DNA of 64,000 bases from Firmicutes bacterium UBA6806 (GCA_002452745.1 DKFC01000058.1:1-64000), one strand, 5' to 3'. Numbered from the stretch's first letter, positions 1-9,308 are shown. Translations and numbers: made by a program. The notes: a model not told the origin generated them from the letters alone.

Positions 1-114
1 CGGAAGTTAACTTTTCATTTAACACCCTAAATTTTATTGTGAGAGCTTGTACATTCGAAAATTTCTCACAAAGGTATTTTATCATATTTTTTACATATTT
101 TGTATTTGTTTTAT

Positions 115-153
115 AAAAAAACCTCCATGCTATCTCAATGACTAACATGGAGG
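115..153 (-). terminator. Intrinsic terminator after metK
   Basis: Inverted repeat with 8-bp arms (cctccatg at 122-129, catggagg at 146-153). On the minus strand it is followed by a run of seven U. It lies about 20 bp past the metK stop codon. Positions 1-114, to its left, hold AT-rich sequence with no gene I can support. Confidence 0.85.
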
Positions 154-175
154 CTCAATTGCTAATACGGTTTAA

Positions 176-1357
176 TTATGCACCAAAAGCATCTTTTCGA
201 ATTGCTTCAGCTTTATCTGTTCTCTCCCAAGGAAGATCAATATCAGTTCTGCCAAAATGACCATAAGCAGCTGTTTGCTTGTAAATAGGTCTTCTGAGTT
301 CTAATTCTCTAATAATCGCACCTGGTCTCAAGTCAAAGTGTTTTTTAACGAGTTCTGTGATCTTATCCTCTTCAATTTTGCCAGTTCCGAAAGTTTCAAC
401 CATGATTGAAACTGGGCTTGCAACACCGATTGCATATGCAAGTTCAAGTTCGCATTTTTCAGCAACCCCTGCTGCAACCAAGTTTTTAGCAACATATCTA
501 GCTGCATATGCCGCTGAACGGTCCACTTTTGTAGGGTCTTTTCCAGAGAAAGCACCGCCGCCATGTCTAGAATAACCACCATAAGTGTCAACAATTATTT
601 TTCTGCCTGTAAGGCCGGCATCTCCTTGAGGTCCACCTATGACGAAGCGTCCAGTTGGGTTTACAAGATATCTTGTATTTTGAAGCAATTCACTTGGAAT
701 GATTGGTTTAATCACATGTTCAATCAAGTCTGCTTCAATTTGATCTCTGGTCACTTCTGGACCATGTTGAGTCGAAATAAGAACTGTATCAATTCTCACT
801 GGTTTATCGTTTTCGTCATATTCAACTGTTACTTGTGTTTTGCCATCTGGTCTCAAGTACTCAAGCGTTCCATCTTTTCTGACGTCTGAAAGTCTCTTTG
901 CAAGTTTATGCGCAAGTGAGATTGGAAGCGGCATGAGTTCTGGTGTTTCATTACATGCAAACCCAAACATGATGCCTTGATCTCCAGCGCCAACTTCATC
1001 TTCCATATTTCCCTCTTTGCTCTCAAGAGCCTTGTCAACACCAAGGGCAATATCGTCAGATTGTTTGTCAATTGCAACTAATACGCCGCATGTTTCTCCA
1101 TCAAATCCATATTTGGCACGTGTATAGCCGATTTCCTTAATCGTCTCTCTGACGACGCTTTGAATATCCACATAACAGTCCGTTGTTATTTCACCGGCAA
1201 TCAAAACCAAGCCTGTTGTCACAGACGTTTCACAAGCGACTCTGGCATTTGGATCCTCTGCAAAAATCGCATCCAAAATTGAGTCCGAAATTTGGTCACA
1301 GATTTTATCTGGATGACCCTCAGTAACAGATTCAGAAGTAAATAATCTTCTTGCCAT
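176..1357 (-). CDS. metK: S-adenosylmethionine synthetase
   Basis: Makes S-adenosylmethionine from methionine and ATP in the cytoplasm. The protein is 393 aa, the usual MetK length. It opens with the family signature SESVTEGHPDKICDQ and contains GAGDQGIMFG, the ATP-binding GGPQGDAGLTGRKI and GGGAFSGKDPTKVDRS. The open frame extends 30 codons further upstream, but a GGAGGTGT ribosome-binding site lies 6-7 nt before the ATG at 1357, which fits the conserved N-terminus. A SAM-I riboswitch with a terminator sits immediately upstream, so SAM should shut off expression. Monocistronic, closed by its own terminator. Confidence 0.98.
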   Translation of the reverse strand: MARRLFTSESVTEGHPDKICDQISDSILDAIFAEDPNARVACETSVTTGLVLIAGEITTDCYVDIQSVVRETIKEIGYTRAKYGFDGETCGVLVAIDKQSDDIALGVDKALESKEGNMEDEVGAGDQGIMFGFACNETPELMPLPISLAHKLAKRLSDVRKDGTLEYLRPDGKTQVTVEYDENDKPVRIDTVLISTQHGPEVTRDQIEADLIEHVIKPIIPSELLQNTRYLVNPTGRFVIGGPQGDAGLTGRKIIVDTYGGYSRHGGGAFSGKDPTKVDRSAAYAARYVAKNLVAAGVAEKCELELAYAIGVASPVSIMVETFGTGKIEEDKITELVKKHFDLRPGAIIRELELRRPIYKQTAAYGHFGRTDIDLPWERTDKAEAIRKDAFGA

Positions 1358-1431
1358 TCTACGACACCTCCATAAAATTACGTAGTTTTGATAATCCTTT
1401 AATTCTCTGATGAACATTATAGGCGTGATAT

Positions 1432-1456
1432 AAAAAAACCTCTTCATAAGAAGAGG
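1432..1456 (-). terminator. Riboswitch expression-platform terminator of metK
   Basis: Hairpin cctcttc-ttat-gaagagg (1439-1456) on the minus strand followed by seven U (1432-1438). It lies between the SAM-I aptamer and the metK start and is the expected transcription-off structure of an S-box leader. Confidence 0.85.
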
Positions 1457-1471
1457 CGAGTATTCTCACTA

Positions 1472-1574
1472 CCTCATCTTCCAGATATCCATCATATCTG
1501 TAGGATTTAGCACCGTGTAAAACCGGTTGCTGGACTTCATAGGGCCTATTCCCTCCATCGCTCTTGATAAGGAT
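1472..1574 (-). promoter_or_regulatory. SAM-I (S-box) riboswitch aptamer
   Basis: Read on the minus strand, the leader shows the ordered S-box landmarks: cttatcaagag at the 5' end, gatggaggga, tggccctatgaa-like (aggccctatgaagtccagcaacc), cggtgctaaatcctacag, and the closing gaagatgagg that pairs with the 5' strand. A Rho-independent terminator follows and then metK, the typical S-box target. Known family behaviour is that SAM binding stabilises the terminator. Confidence 0.93.
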
Positions 1575-1595
1575 TACTATTAAATTTACTCATCA

Positions 1596-1624
1596 ATAAT
1601 AGCATACCCTATAAAATTATTCAA
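1596..1624 (-). promoter_or_regulatory. Sigma-A-type promoter of metK
   Basis: On the minus strand TTGAAT (1624-1619), 17-bp spacer, TATTAT (1601-1596). It starts transcription about 15 nt before the riboswitch aptamer, as expected for an S-box transcript. Confidence 0.75.
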
Positions 1625-1777
1625 TCCCAATTTTATTAATAATAATTCATTTTTCCCCTAAAAGAATCTTCTCAAACGCATTTTTTTCTGTTAAAATACA
1701 AAGGTTCTGGGAAAAAAGACTCATGTTTTTCTGGGCATTGCCGATATAGTAAACACAAGTACCCACGGAGGCAACCT

Positions 1778-1972
1778 ATGAACTACTGCGAACGGCTCCA
1801 CAGCGAAATCGAGTCCAAAAAAATACAGCTCAAAATCTTGGAGAGGAAGGGTGATTTCCTAGCTTGCTCTCGGATTTCAGGCGAAATTGAAATTCTAGCT
1901 TTAGAACTCAAACGATACTCGGATTTTGAAATAAAAAAATCGAAGCACATCTACAATACAAACGCCAACTAA
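1778..1972 (+). CDS. Small hypothetical protein
   Basis: A 64-residue ORF that I do not recognise. A GGAGG site lies 7 nt before the ATG and a strong terminator follows directly after the stop codon, so it looks like a real one-gene transcript. The product is charged and predicted helical, a possible helix-turn-helix hairpin (two helices) around residues 4-46. The general size and pattern recall Spo0E-like phosphatases, but the diagnostic SQxLD motif is absent (SGEIEILALEL instead), so I do not assign that function. The sequence GCCGATAT at 1740-1747, upstream, equals the Bacillus sigma-D -10 consensus. Confidence 0.6.
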   Translation: MNYCERLHSEIESKKIQLKILERKGDFLACSRISGEIEILALELKRYSDFEIKKSKHIYNTNAN

Positions 1973-1973
1973 A

Positions 1974-2011
1974 ACACCATTCGGATCAATTGACTGAATG
2001 GTGTTTTTTTA
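1974..2011 (+). terminator. Intrinsic terminator after the small ORF
   Basis: acaccattc (1974-1982) pairs with gaatggtgt (1996-2004), with a loop of 13 nt, followed by seven T. The stop codon of the 64-aa ORF ends at 1972. Confidence 0.88.
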
Positions 2012-2016
2012 ATTAT

Positions 2017-2045
2017 TTGAGTTATCTCAAAATACGGGGTATAAT
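2017..2045 (+). promoter_or_regulatory. Promoter of the SLC12-like transporter gene
   Basis: TTGAGT (2017-2022), 17-bp spacer, TATAAT (2040-2045). The -35 is part of a short inverted repeat, tttgag-ttat-ctcaaa (2016-2031), which could be an operator. The leader to the ATG at 2132 is about 80 nt. Confidence 0.75.
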
Positions 2046-2131
2046 ATTTAAAATATTTAATCACGTACTTTTAAAATGTAACCTAAGCTCCATTGGCTCT
2101 TAAAATCAAATTAGATGAGGACTCAAATACT

Positions 2132-4240
2132 ATGGAAAAGAAAATCGGGTTAAAGACATTTGAAGGCGTTTATACGCCCACGCTACTGACCATACTCGGA
2201 GTAATCTTATACCTCCGCTTAGGATGGATTGTCGGGAATGCAGGTTTCTTTGCAACCCTGCTCATCATTCTCTTGGCGCACGTCATCACGTTTACAACGG
2301 CTCTGTCCATGTCTTCCATGTTGACGAATATTAAAATAGGCTCTGGCGGTGCCTACGCCATCATCACGCGCTCTCTTGGCCTTGAAATGGGAGGTGCAAT
2401 CGGTGTTCCACTGTACGTCTCTCAGGCTATTTCCGTGGCTTTTTATATCACGGGATTTAGCGAGCTATGGATCACCTTTTTCCCAGATCATTCTCAACTC
2501 CTTGTTGGGGTTATCACATGGGGTATTCTCTCCCTCATCTCCCTTAAAAGCGCGAAACTCGCTTTTAGAATTCAATATGTCATTTTAGTGGCAGTGGGAC
2601 TTTCCATCATCTCATTCCTCACAGGGCCAAACTTAAACACACAGGGTGTGGTTATGCAGGGCGCTTTCAAATCCGCTGGATTTTGGACGACTTTTGCCAT
2701 CTTCTTCCCTGCTGTTACAGGTGTACTTACTGGTGCGACCATGTCCGGCGACCTCGAAAACCCACGCCGAAGCATTATAAAGGGAACGCTCTCCGCTATC
2801 TTGACTGGACTCATCATCTATATCATCGTGGCCTACTGGTTCGCACATCAAGCCGATCAAGAGACACTTGTCTCAAACACTTCCATCATCTTTGAACTTG
2901 CCAGTGTGGAAATCCTAATTATTGCTGGTGTCATGGGTGCAGTACTCTCTTCTGCGCTTTCAACACTGGTCAGCGCTCCACGAACACTTGCGGCACTTGC
3001 CGAAAACAGGGTGGTTCCCTTTCATAAAACCCTTGGAAAAATCAACAAGGCTGGTGAACCAATCAACGCCATTATCCTGTCTTCAATCATTTCCTTACTC
3101 GTGATTTTGGCGGGAAACCTCGACAGCTTGGCGTCACTTTTGACCATGTTTTTCCTCACCACTTACGGCATGATTAACTTAGTGGTTTTCCTAGAGCAGT
3201 TTACAGGTATCATCAGCTACAGACCGAGTTTGAAAATGTCCATATTCGTTCCAATTGTCGGCTCACTGGGCTGCATCTCCGTAATGCTCCTCATAAATCC
3301 AATTTTTACAGTGGTGACCTTTGCCGTCATCGCAATGATATATGCACTCCTTAAGAATCGAAATTTCGCCTCACCATATGGTGACGTCAGAGGTGGAATC
3401 TTTATCTCGATTTCAGAATGGGCTGCTCAAAAATCAGCGTCAATCCCCTATCATCCTCGACTTTGGAAACCATCTGTAGCCGTTCCTGTTGAAAAACCTG
3501 AAGACTTCAAACGGCTCACTCGAATTATAAAGAAACTCGTCTATCCATCGGGGAGGGTTTACTACATTGCCTCTCATGAGGAATGCCCAATTGATCACGC
3601 ACACGATCATCAAATTGACGAAGTCCTTAGACCGTTGAGAGATGAAAAGATATTTGTCCAAAAGACGACTGTTACCTCTGATGATTTTTCATCCGTTTTG
3701 ATTCCAACACTTCAAAGCTTAAAAAGCACGTATTTGCCGCCAAATATCATTTTGCTGACAATCAGTGAAGACCCTCAAAAACGAGATAAACTGAAAGAAA
3801 TGGTCAATCGAATCAAACCCCTAAACCTCTCAGTCGGCTGTCTTTGGCTTCATCCAAAATTCGGCATGGGCAACGAACGCAAAATCAATCTCTGGCTCAG
3901 AGATAAGAGCCCAAACAACGATCTTGCGATTTTATGCGCTCTTCAATTGTCTAGAAATTATGATGCAGAACTGAATTTATGCCGTGTGGTATATGATGAA
4001 AACGAGAAGAAGAGCACCATACAAGATTTGGTGGACTTTATAGATGAGGCACGCCTGCCTTCCAACACAAAAGTGAGGGTCTACACAGGTAGATTTAAAG
4101 AACTCATGGGGCAAAACAATGCGGATATCAACATTTTGGGAATGCCGCATGAATTCAGCGCCATGACCAGTATCATCGAAGCAAGTCCTAGCAGTATCTT
4201 GTTTGTGGCCTCTGGCGGACTTGAAAATGCCCTTATTTAG
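2132..4240 (+). CDS. SLC12/APC-superfamily membrane transporter
   Basis: A 702-aa membrane protein of the amino acid/polyamine/cation superfamily, closest in feel to bacterial cation-chloride cotransporter (SLC12) homologues. The N-terminal motif GVYTPTLLTILGVILYLRLG followed by WIVG is characteristic. About 12 hydrophobic segments fill residues 15-430, and a soluble C-terminal region of about 270 residues follows, as in SLC12 proteins. The open frame begins at a TTG at 2093, but the ATG at 2132 has a GAGG 11 nt upstream and precedes the first conserved segment. The substrate cannot be read from sequence; cation/chloride or amino acid are possible. The 3' end overlaps the convergent AEC transporter gene by 8 bp. 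Confidence 0.85.
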   Translation: MEKKIGLKTFEGVYTPTLLTILGVILYLRLGWIVGNAGFFATLLIILLAHVITFTTALSMSSMLTNIKIGSGGAYAIITRSLGLEMGGAIGVPLYVSQAISVAFYITGFSELWITFFPDHSQLLVGVITWGILSLISLKSAKLAFRIQYVILVAVGLSIISFLTGPNLNTQGVVMQGAFKSAGFWTTFAIFFPAVTGVLTGATMSGDLENPRRSIIKGTLSAILTGLIIYIIVAYWFAHQADQETLVSNTSIIFELASVEILIIAGVMGAVLSSALSTLVSAPRTLAALAENRVVPFHKTLGKINKAGEPINAIILSSIISLLVILAGNLDSLASLLTMFFLTTYGMINLVVFLEQFTGIISYRPSLKMSIFVPIVGSLGCISVMLLINPIFTVVTFAVIAMIYALLKNRNFASPYGDVRGGIFISISEWAAQKSASIPYHPRLWKPSVAVPVEKPEDFKRLTRIIKKLVYPSGRVYYIASHEECPIDHAHDHQIDEVLRPLRDEKIFVQKTTVTSDDFSSVLIPTLQSLKSTYLPPNIILLTISEDPQKRDKLKEMVNRIKPLNLSVGCLWLHPKFGMGNERKINLWLRDKSPNNDLAILCALQLSRNYDAELNLCRVVYDENEKKSTIQDLVDFIDEARLPSNTKVRVYTGRFKELMGQNNADINILGMPHEFSAMTSIIEASPSSILFVASGGLENALI

Positions 4241-5159
4241 AAATGGCAATCATAAAGAGCGGAATCGTCAGAACAGATAAAAGGGTACTGATAAAAATCA
4301 ACTTGGATGCCAAGACGGAATCATTGTCATAAAGCTCGGCAAATACAGCCGTATTTGCCGCTGCTGGCATGGCTGTAATCAAAACCGGAATCCCAAGCAT
4401 ATAGCCACTCATTCCAAGTTTCCAAAGGCAGAGACCCACAATTGACGGAAGCACTAAGAGCCTCACCGCAATGACCACGTAATCTCTGAACTCATTGAAC
4501 AAATCCTTGATTTTAAGTTCTGAAAGCAGAAATCCAATAAACATCATGGATAGAGGCGTCGTACTTGCGCCGATCATATCAAGTGTTTTGAAAATCGTGC
4601 CCGGCAACTTTATTGACGTCAAAAATAGAAAAAATCCAATCAAAATAGCCACAAGGCCAGGGTTAAAAATATGCTTTAGTCTATCCTTTCCGCTTACCTT
4701 CTGAATGTTTTGAGAGCGCCTCATGAGATTGAGTCCATATGTCCATACCAAGAGATTGAATGTCAGGTTATAAATTGCAGCATAGAAAACACCTATTTTT
4801 CCAAAGACGATTGCCACCACAGGATATCCCATGTACCCAACATTTGAAAAAGTCACTACGTATTCATATATGTCCGCTCTAGCATCGTTGATTTTAAGAC
4901 CTTTTACCACCAATTTACTCATGATAATAGCAAAGAGATATACACAATTGGAAATAATCAGAAGCCCAATACTCTGCATCAAAGTCTCATATGAAAACTC
5001 ATAGTTCATCGAGACGATGATGAATGCCGGCAATGTGACATTCATAATAAGTCTGCCCAGTTCTCGGTTGACCTTATCTGTGACAACCCCCAGTTTCTTA
5101 GCCATAAATCCCGTGACAATCAGTAGAAAGAGCACCATAACCTGCGACATGACCACCAT
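4233..5159 (-). CDS. AEC family transporter (auxin efflux carrier-like permease)
   Basis: A 308-aa integral membrane protein with about ten hydrophobic segments in two halves of five, as usual for the AEC family. Family landmarks are the N-terminal LGRLIMNVTLPAFI and the SNVGYMGYPV segment. Bacterial members carry malate, malonate or other small organic anions, but the substrate here is unknown. The ATG at 5159 is chosen because GGAGG lies 8 nt upstream; the TTG further up overlaps that site. It starts 2 bp after the preceding gene's stop and is the last gene of the phosphoglucomutase operon. Confidence 0.9.
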   Translation of the reverse strand: MVVMSQVMVLFLLIVTGFMAKKLGVVTDKVNRELGRLIMNVTLPAFIIVSMNYEFSYETLMQSIGLLIISNCVYLFAIIMSKLVVKGLKINDARADIYEYVVTFSNVGYMGYPVVAIVFGKIGVFYAAIYNLTFNLLVWTYGLNLMRRSQNIQKVSGKDRLKHIFNPGLVAILIGFFLFLTSIKLPGTIFKTLDMIGASTTPLSMMFIGFLLSELKIKDLFNEFRDYVVIAVRLLVLPSIVGLCLWKLGMSGYMLGIPVLITAMPAAANTAVFAELYDNDSVLASKLIFISTLLSVLTIPLFMIAISK

Positions 5160-5161
5160 CT

Positions 5162-6295
5162 CTATTTCCTCCAACTCTCAAAAAAATCAAATATATTATC
5201 GTAGGCACTGTTCATAAAACTATATAGGATTGGATGATCTGTTTTCAGCTCACAAATGAGGCTGAGACTATCATCATAGATGCCATTTTCCTCAAACGCT
5301 CGATCCACTTCCAAGAGGTTATCATTTTGAAGAGACCCTATAATCAACTGCCCACTTCCAGTAAAAAAGTAAAGTGCATATAAATCTCCATTTAAATAAT
5401 AGGGATTCTCTTTGACGTGTTCATTGTTTCGATTGAACTCCGTATAGAGTCTACCATTATAATAATCGTATTTCATCATTTCGGGATTTCGATCTGAGAA
5501 GCGGCGTTCGAAAAACGCATCGTCCACTGAAAGAACCAGCATATGCTCGGGCTTATTGAGATTAAATGAAGCCTCTATGCTTGATATTTCCATGCTTTCA
5601 ACTACTTTAGCACGGACGATTTTTAGTTCCGTTTCATCGATGATGATTTCGAGCACCACCAACATGTAATGTGCCTCAAAATCTATCAGCGCATCACATC
5701 TATAAATCTGTCCTTGCTCACTGGAAACCTCTTTTAACGTTGTGTTCTTGAGAAGGCTGTAAGCTCCTTCGGCAATCTCAAACGATTCGTCTATTACCCC
5801 GTCTTTCCAGAGCAATAAGGTCGATGGATAGTCATTTCCAACAACGCGCATGACAAAATAATTCAAGAGTTCTTGCGGCGTCAAAATTTCAGGACACAAC
5901 CTCTGATAAAGCCTAATCTCATCCTCGAGTTCAAGGCCCGCATAGAGGCTTTCAAAGTCATCATAAAATGATTCAAAATCCACGAGGCTCTCCACCGACG
6001 AAGGGTCTACCACATAGGCTGATTTTATGAGGAATACATACTCGTCATAAGTAATTTCAACAAACGTGCCCCCCAGTCCACCTGTGACTCCAAGAATTGT
6101 GTTTGTGATTTCTCTCTCGTTTCCGTCCACAAACTGATAAAATCCGTCAATTCCATAGGCCTCATAGTCCAAATGAAAAATCTGGACGACTTCTCTTCCC
6201 AAAGTATCCTTCCACTCACAGATTAAGCCAACAACACCCATCATTCGAGTGTTGGTGGCTTTTGCATTTTTAAAAATTAGCTTATTTAAATTCAT
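5162..6295 (-). CDS. Hypothetical protein coupled to phosphoglucomutase
   Basis: I do not recognise this 377-residue protein. It is acidic and rich in aromatic residues, with no signal peptide, transmembrane helix or known catalytic motif. The first 85 residues, with GLICEWKDTLGREVVQIFHLD and a glycine-rich GVTGGLGGTFVEI turn, look like a beta-rich domain. The rest alternates acidic helices and strands. Its ATG overlaps the phosphoglucomutase stop codon as ATGA, implying translational coupling, and the AEC transporter follows 2 bp after its end. It is therefore co-expressed with sugar-phosphate metabolism, but nothing visible defines its role. Confidence 0.75.
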   Translation of the reverse strand: MNLNKLIFKNAKATNTRMMGVVGLICEWKDTLGREVVQIFHLDYEAYGIDGFYQFVDGNEREITNTILGVTGGLGGTFVEITYDEYVFLIKSAYVVDPSSVESLVDFESFYDDFESLYAGLELEDEIRLYQRLCPEILTPQELLNYFVMRVVGNDYPSTLLLWKDGVIDESFEIAEGAYSLLKNTTLKEVSSEQGQIYRCDALIDFEAHYMLVVLEIIIDETELKIVRAKVVESMEISSIEASFNLNKPEHMLVLSVDDAFFERRFSDRNPEMMKYDYYNGRLYTEFNRNNEHVKENPYYLNGDLYALYFFTGSGQLIIGSLQNDNLLEVDRAFEENGIYDDSLSLICELKTDHPILYSFMNSAYDNIFDFFESWRK

Positions 6296-7965
6296 TCAGA
6301 GACAACCTTTTCTATAATCAGAGATTTATAATATTCTAGCTTCGATTTCGATTTTTCAGGAGTCTCATCTTGTATCGAAAAGTAAATTTTAAGTTTTGGC
6401 TCTGTTCCAGAAGGTCTCAATACAAACCAAGAATGATCGTCTAGGTAAAACTTGAGAACGTCTGATTTTGGAAGACCCGTTTCATCATTTAGATAATCAA
6501 TTTTTCGCTTATATGCCACAAGTGACTCCGACTCAGCCCTAAACTTGTCCATAATGGACTTCATAATTGACTGCCCTTCCTTGCCTTCGAACTTCTTGCT
6601 GATGGTTTCTTCCACAAATGCGCCATGAACGCTATAAATTTCGTCCAGCTTTTCGAGGAGCGTCATTCCACTTCGTTTGAAATGCTCTGCCATTTCAATG
6701 GCGATTAGTGTCCCCATAACAGCATCTTTATCCCGTACATGTGAATCAAATAAATAACCGAAGCTCTCCTCATACCCCATGACAAAGTGTATTTCGTCTT
6801 TTTCAATTTGCTCGCCTATAAATTTGAACCCTGTTAAAGTCTGAATCAATCTGACGTTATAGTGTGCCGCAATTCTCTTTGCCAAATCAGACGAAACAAT
6901 TGTATTGACTACATAGTGGTTGCTGCTGAGGCCATCTCTGCTAGAGAGAAAATACTCCAAAAATAGTGCCCCTATTTGATTTCCATTTAACGCCTTATAG
7001 GTATTTTGATCTTTGACCAGCATGCCGATTCTGTCGCAGTCTGGGTCTGTAGCCACCACTAAATCCGCATCGTGTTTCTCCGCATACTCAAGTGCAACCT
7101 CAAAAGCCTCATACTCTTCAGGATTTGGCTTTTCACATGTTGGGAATTCCCCATCTGGCTCCATCTGCGCAGAGACCTCTATGAGGTTTGAAAACGCCAT
7201 TTCTTTTAGAACGCGTTTAATGGTGGCCCCACCTGTTCCATGAAGCGGCGTATACGCCACTTTAAGTGTTGAATCCTTTAAAAGTTCTGGTCTTAGCGAT
7301 ACTTTTTTGACCATCTCAACATAGGGGTCATCCACTTCTTCATCTATTATTTTAAATAAATCACTTTGAATCGCTGTCTTTTTGTCTAAATACTTCACTT
7401 GTTCGAAAGAGTCCACCTGATTTACATGCTCAATAAGTGCATCTGCCAAGTGCGGTACCAGTTGGCAGCCAGTTTCGTCATAAACCTTATACCCATTGTA
7501 CTCTGGCGGGTTGTGGCTTGCCGTAACCATAATGCCACCCATACAGTTCAGCTCTCTGACGGCAAAGGAAAGCTCAGGGGTTGTCCTAACATCGTCAAAT
7601 AAATAGGCTTTAATGCCATTTCCAGCCATCACCATTGCCGATTCAAGGGCAAATTCATAAGATTTACGCCTCGAATCATATGCTATGACAACCGTTTTTT
7701 CACATCTATCCACCAAGTACTTTTGAAAGCGTTCCAGCAAAAAGTTAGCAAATCCCTGAGTCGCCTTTCTCACAACATACTCATTGATCCTATTGGTGCC
7801 TGCACCAATAACCCCTCTCATACCAGCTGTTCCAAACTCAAGGTCTTTATAAAAGCGATCTTCAATCTCCTGCGGATCATCTTGAATTGAGGCGAGTTCT
7901 CCTCTAAATTCTGCATCAAAGTACGAGTTCTCGAGCCAATTTTTATATCTCTCATTAACGGTCAT
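6292..7965 (-). CDS. pgcA: Phosphoglucomutase/phosphomannomutase
   Basis: Interconverts glucose 1-phosphate and glucose 6-phosphate (or the mannose pair) for polysaccharide and cell envelope precursors. The protein is 557 aa, as in the Bacillus PgcA group. It shows the alpha-D-phosphohexomutase landmarks in order: FGTAGMRG near residue 45, the active-site serine loop MVTASHNPPEYNGYK (about 145), the metal loop DPDCDRIG (about 300), the sugar-binding GYEESFGY and the phosphate-binding RPSGTEPKLK near the C-terminus. The GTG at 7974 overlaps the ribosome-binding site AAGGAG; the ATG at 7965 has ideal spacing. First gene of a three-gene operon. Confidence 0.96.
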   Translation of the reverse strand: MTVNERYKNWLENSYFDAEFRGELASIQDDPQEIEDRFYKDLEFGTAGMRGVIGAGTNRINEYVVRKATQGFANFLLERFQKYLVDRCEKTVVIAYDSRRKSYEFALESAMVMAGNGIKAYLFDDVRTTPELSFAVRELNCMGGIMVTASHNPPEYNGYKVYDETGCQLVPHLADALIEHVNQVDSFEQVKYLDKKTAIQSDLFKIIDEEVDDPYVEMVKKVSLRPELLKDSTLKVAYTPLHGTGGATIKRVLKEMAFSNLIEVSAQMEPDGEFPTCEKPNPEEYEAFEVALEYAEKHDADLVVATDPDCDRIGMLVKDQNTYKALNGNQIGALFLEYFLSSRDGLSSNHYVVNTIVSSDLAKRIAAHYNVRLIQTLTGFKFIGEQIEKDEIHFVMGYEESFGYLFDSHVRDKDAVMGTLIAIEMAEHFKRSGMTLLEKLDEIYSVHGAFVEETISKKFEGKEGQSIMKSIMDKFRAESESLVAYKRKIDYLNDETGLPKSDVLKFYLDDHSWFVLRPSGTEPKLKIYFSIQDETPEKSKSKLEYYKSLIIEKVVSE

Positions 7966-8045
7966 CACATTCACTCCTTCTGCATTCTTCTTCGTTTTAT
8001 ATTATTACATCATCGTTGATAAATCAAGAAAGGCCTCTCACGGCA

Positions 8046-9308
8046 CTATGCGTCCACCGTTTCGCCTTCCACCAAAAATCCGGTTTCAAACAACATGTAA
8101 AACAGATGTCTGAGCGTCTCATCTTTTAGCTTTTTGGGAAACAAGGCATTGGTCTTCACTGAAAGGAATCCAATTAGTTTCTTTGTGAGATCGCTTCGGC
8201 CTGAGGACAAGTCCACCCGTTCTTCCCTGTATCGCCTGTGCACCAGACCCACCAGCTGTTCAAAGGTTAAGATTCTAAATCTATCTATCTCAAATTCACC
8301 TGCGAGAAATTCGTAAAGCGCCAGTGCAATCTCACCATACGTCGCTCGATCGTCAATCCCGAGCAAGTTTTTCATGAGCGGAATCACATCTTCGAACAAA
8401 AGACGCTTAGGGGGTTTGTCAATCCCAAGCAATTCTCCCACATCATCAAGGGTTCGATCCGAGAGGTTTATGAGTTCGTTAAACACCAGTTCTTCGTCGA
8501 TTTCGCCTCTGACATAGTAACGACTTCCCTTTAGGTTTTTAAAAACCCTATAAGTGTCATAATACCCCAATTTCATGTTATAAGCCGCTTTTTCAGGACT
8601 GACTTCCAAAGTTTTTCCCAGATCTTCAGAGGGTTTTACCATGGTAATCTTCACATCTTTTTTCTTTTTGATCTTTCTCTGTCTCCCCAGTCCCATAACC
8701 CGAATGGCTATGATTTCATCGTATCCCTTATCCAACATCATGTTGATGGGCAAATTGTCAAACATACCGCCATCTACCAACAGTTTGTCGTCAATTTTCT
8801 CTATTTTAAAAGCTGGAAAGTTCGCCGAGGCCATGATGTAATCATGAACTTTTCCCTTGGGAATATCATCTATAAAAATCTCAATTGGCTTCAAATCGGT
8901 TAAAGATAGCGTCACCAGTCCATACTTAATTGGCGCACGTCTTAATGCGTCTTCATCTATGATCTCACGCAATAGCTTTTTTAGCGGCGTTACATCCAAA
9001 CCGCCATTTTTGAGGGTTTCCATAAGAAATTCGCCAATCTGATTCATGTCATAATCATCACCAAATTCAAACTTCGCAACTTTTTCGAGTAATTTCTCAT
9101 CGCCCTTTATGATGTCTTCAATCCTAGTATCCAGCCAAATTGACTCCAGTCTTTCGAGATCATCCATTGCAATCAGGGCTCCATTAATCGAACCAATCGA
9201 AGCCCCTGTCACAGCATCAATCTGAATGCCCATCTCCTTTAGAGCTTTTATCGCCCCCACGTGAAACGCGCCTTTGGCGCCGCCTCCTTCGAGTACCAAA
9301 CCCGTCAT
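8046..9308 (-). CDS. Patatin-like phospholipase family protein
   Basis: A 420-aa serine acyl hydrolase of the patatin/RssA-like family, expected to deacylate phospholipids or related lipids. The oxyanion loop GGGAKGAFHVG is at residues 8-18, the nucleophile elbow GASIGS near residue 36, and the dyad aspartate in LLVDGGMFDNLP near residue 180. A helical C-terminal region of about 190 residues without recognisable motif follows the catalytic half. There is no signal peptide, so it is probably cytoplasmic. The ATG at 9308 has AGAGGTG upstream. It stands alone between the flagellar genes and the phosphoglucomutase operon. Confidence 0.92.
   Translation of the reverse strand: MTGLVLEGGGAKGAFHVGAIKALKEMGIQIDAVTGASIGSINGALIAMDDLERLESIWLDTRIEDIIKGDEKLLEKVAKFEFGDDYDMNQIGEFLMETLKNGGLDVTPLKKLLREIIDEDALRRAPIKYGLVTLSLTDLKPIEIFIDDIPKGKVHDYIMASANFPAFKIEKIDDKLLVDGGMFDNLPINMMLDKGYDEIIAIRVMGLGRQRKIKKKKDVKITMVKPSEDLGKTLEVSPEKAAYNMKLGYYDTYRVFKNLKGSRYYVRGEIDEELVFNELINLSDRTLDDVGELLGIDKPPKRLLFEDVIPLMKNLLGIDDRATYGEIALALYEFLAGEFEIDRFRILTFEQLVGLVHRRYREERVDLSSGRSDLTKKLIGFLSVKTNALFPKKLKDETLRHLFYMLFETGFLVEGETVDA

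Noticed and set aside
1778..1972. Spo0E-like phosphatase as the identity of the 64-aa protein
   Set aside because: Size and helical pattern fit, but the SQxLD motif needed for the assignment is missing.
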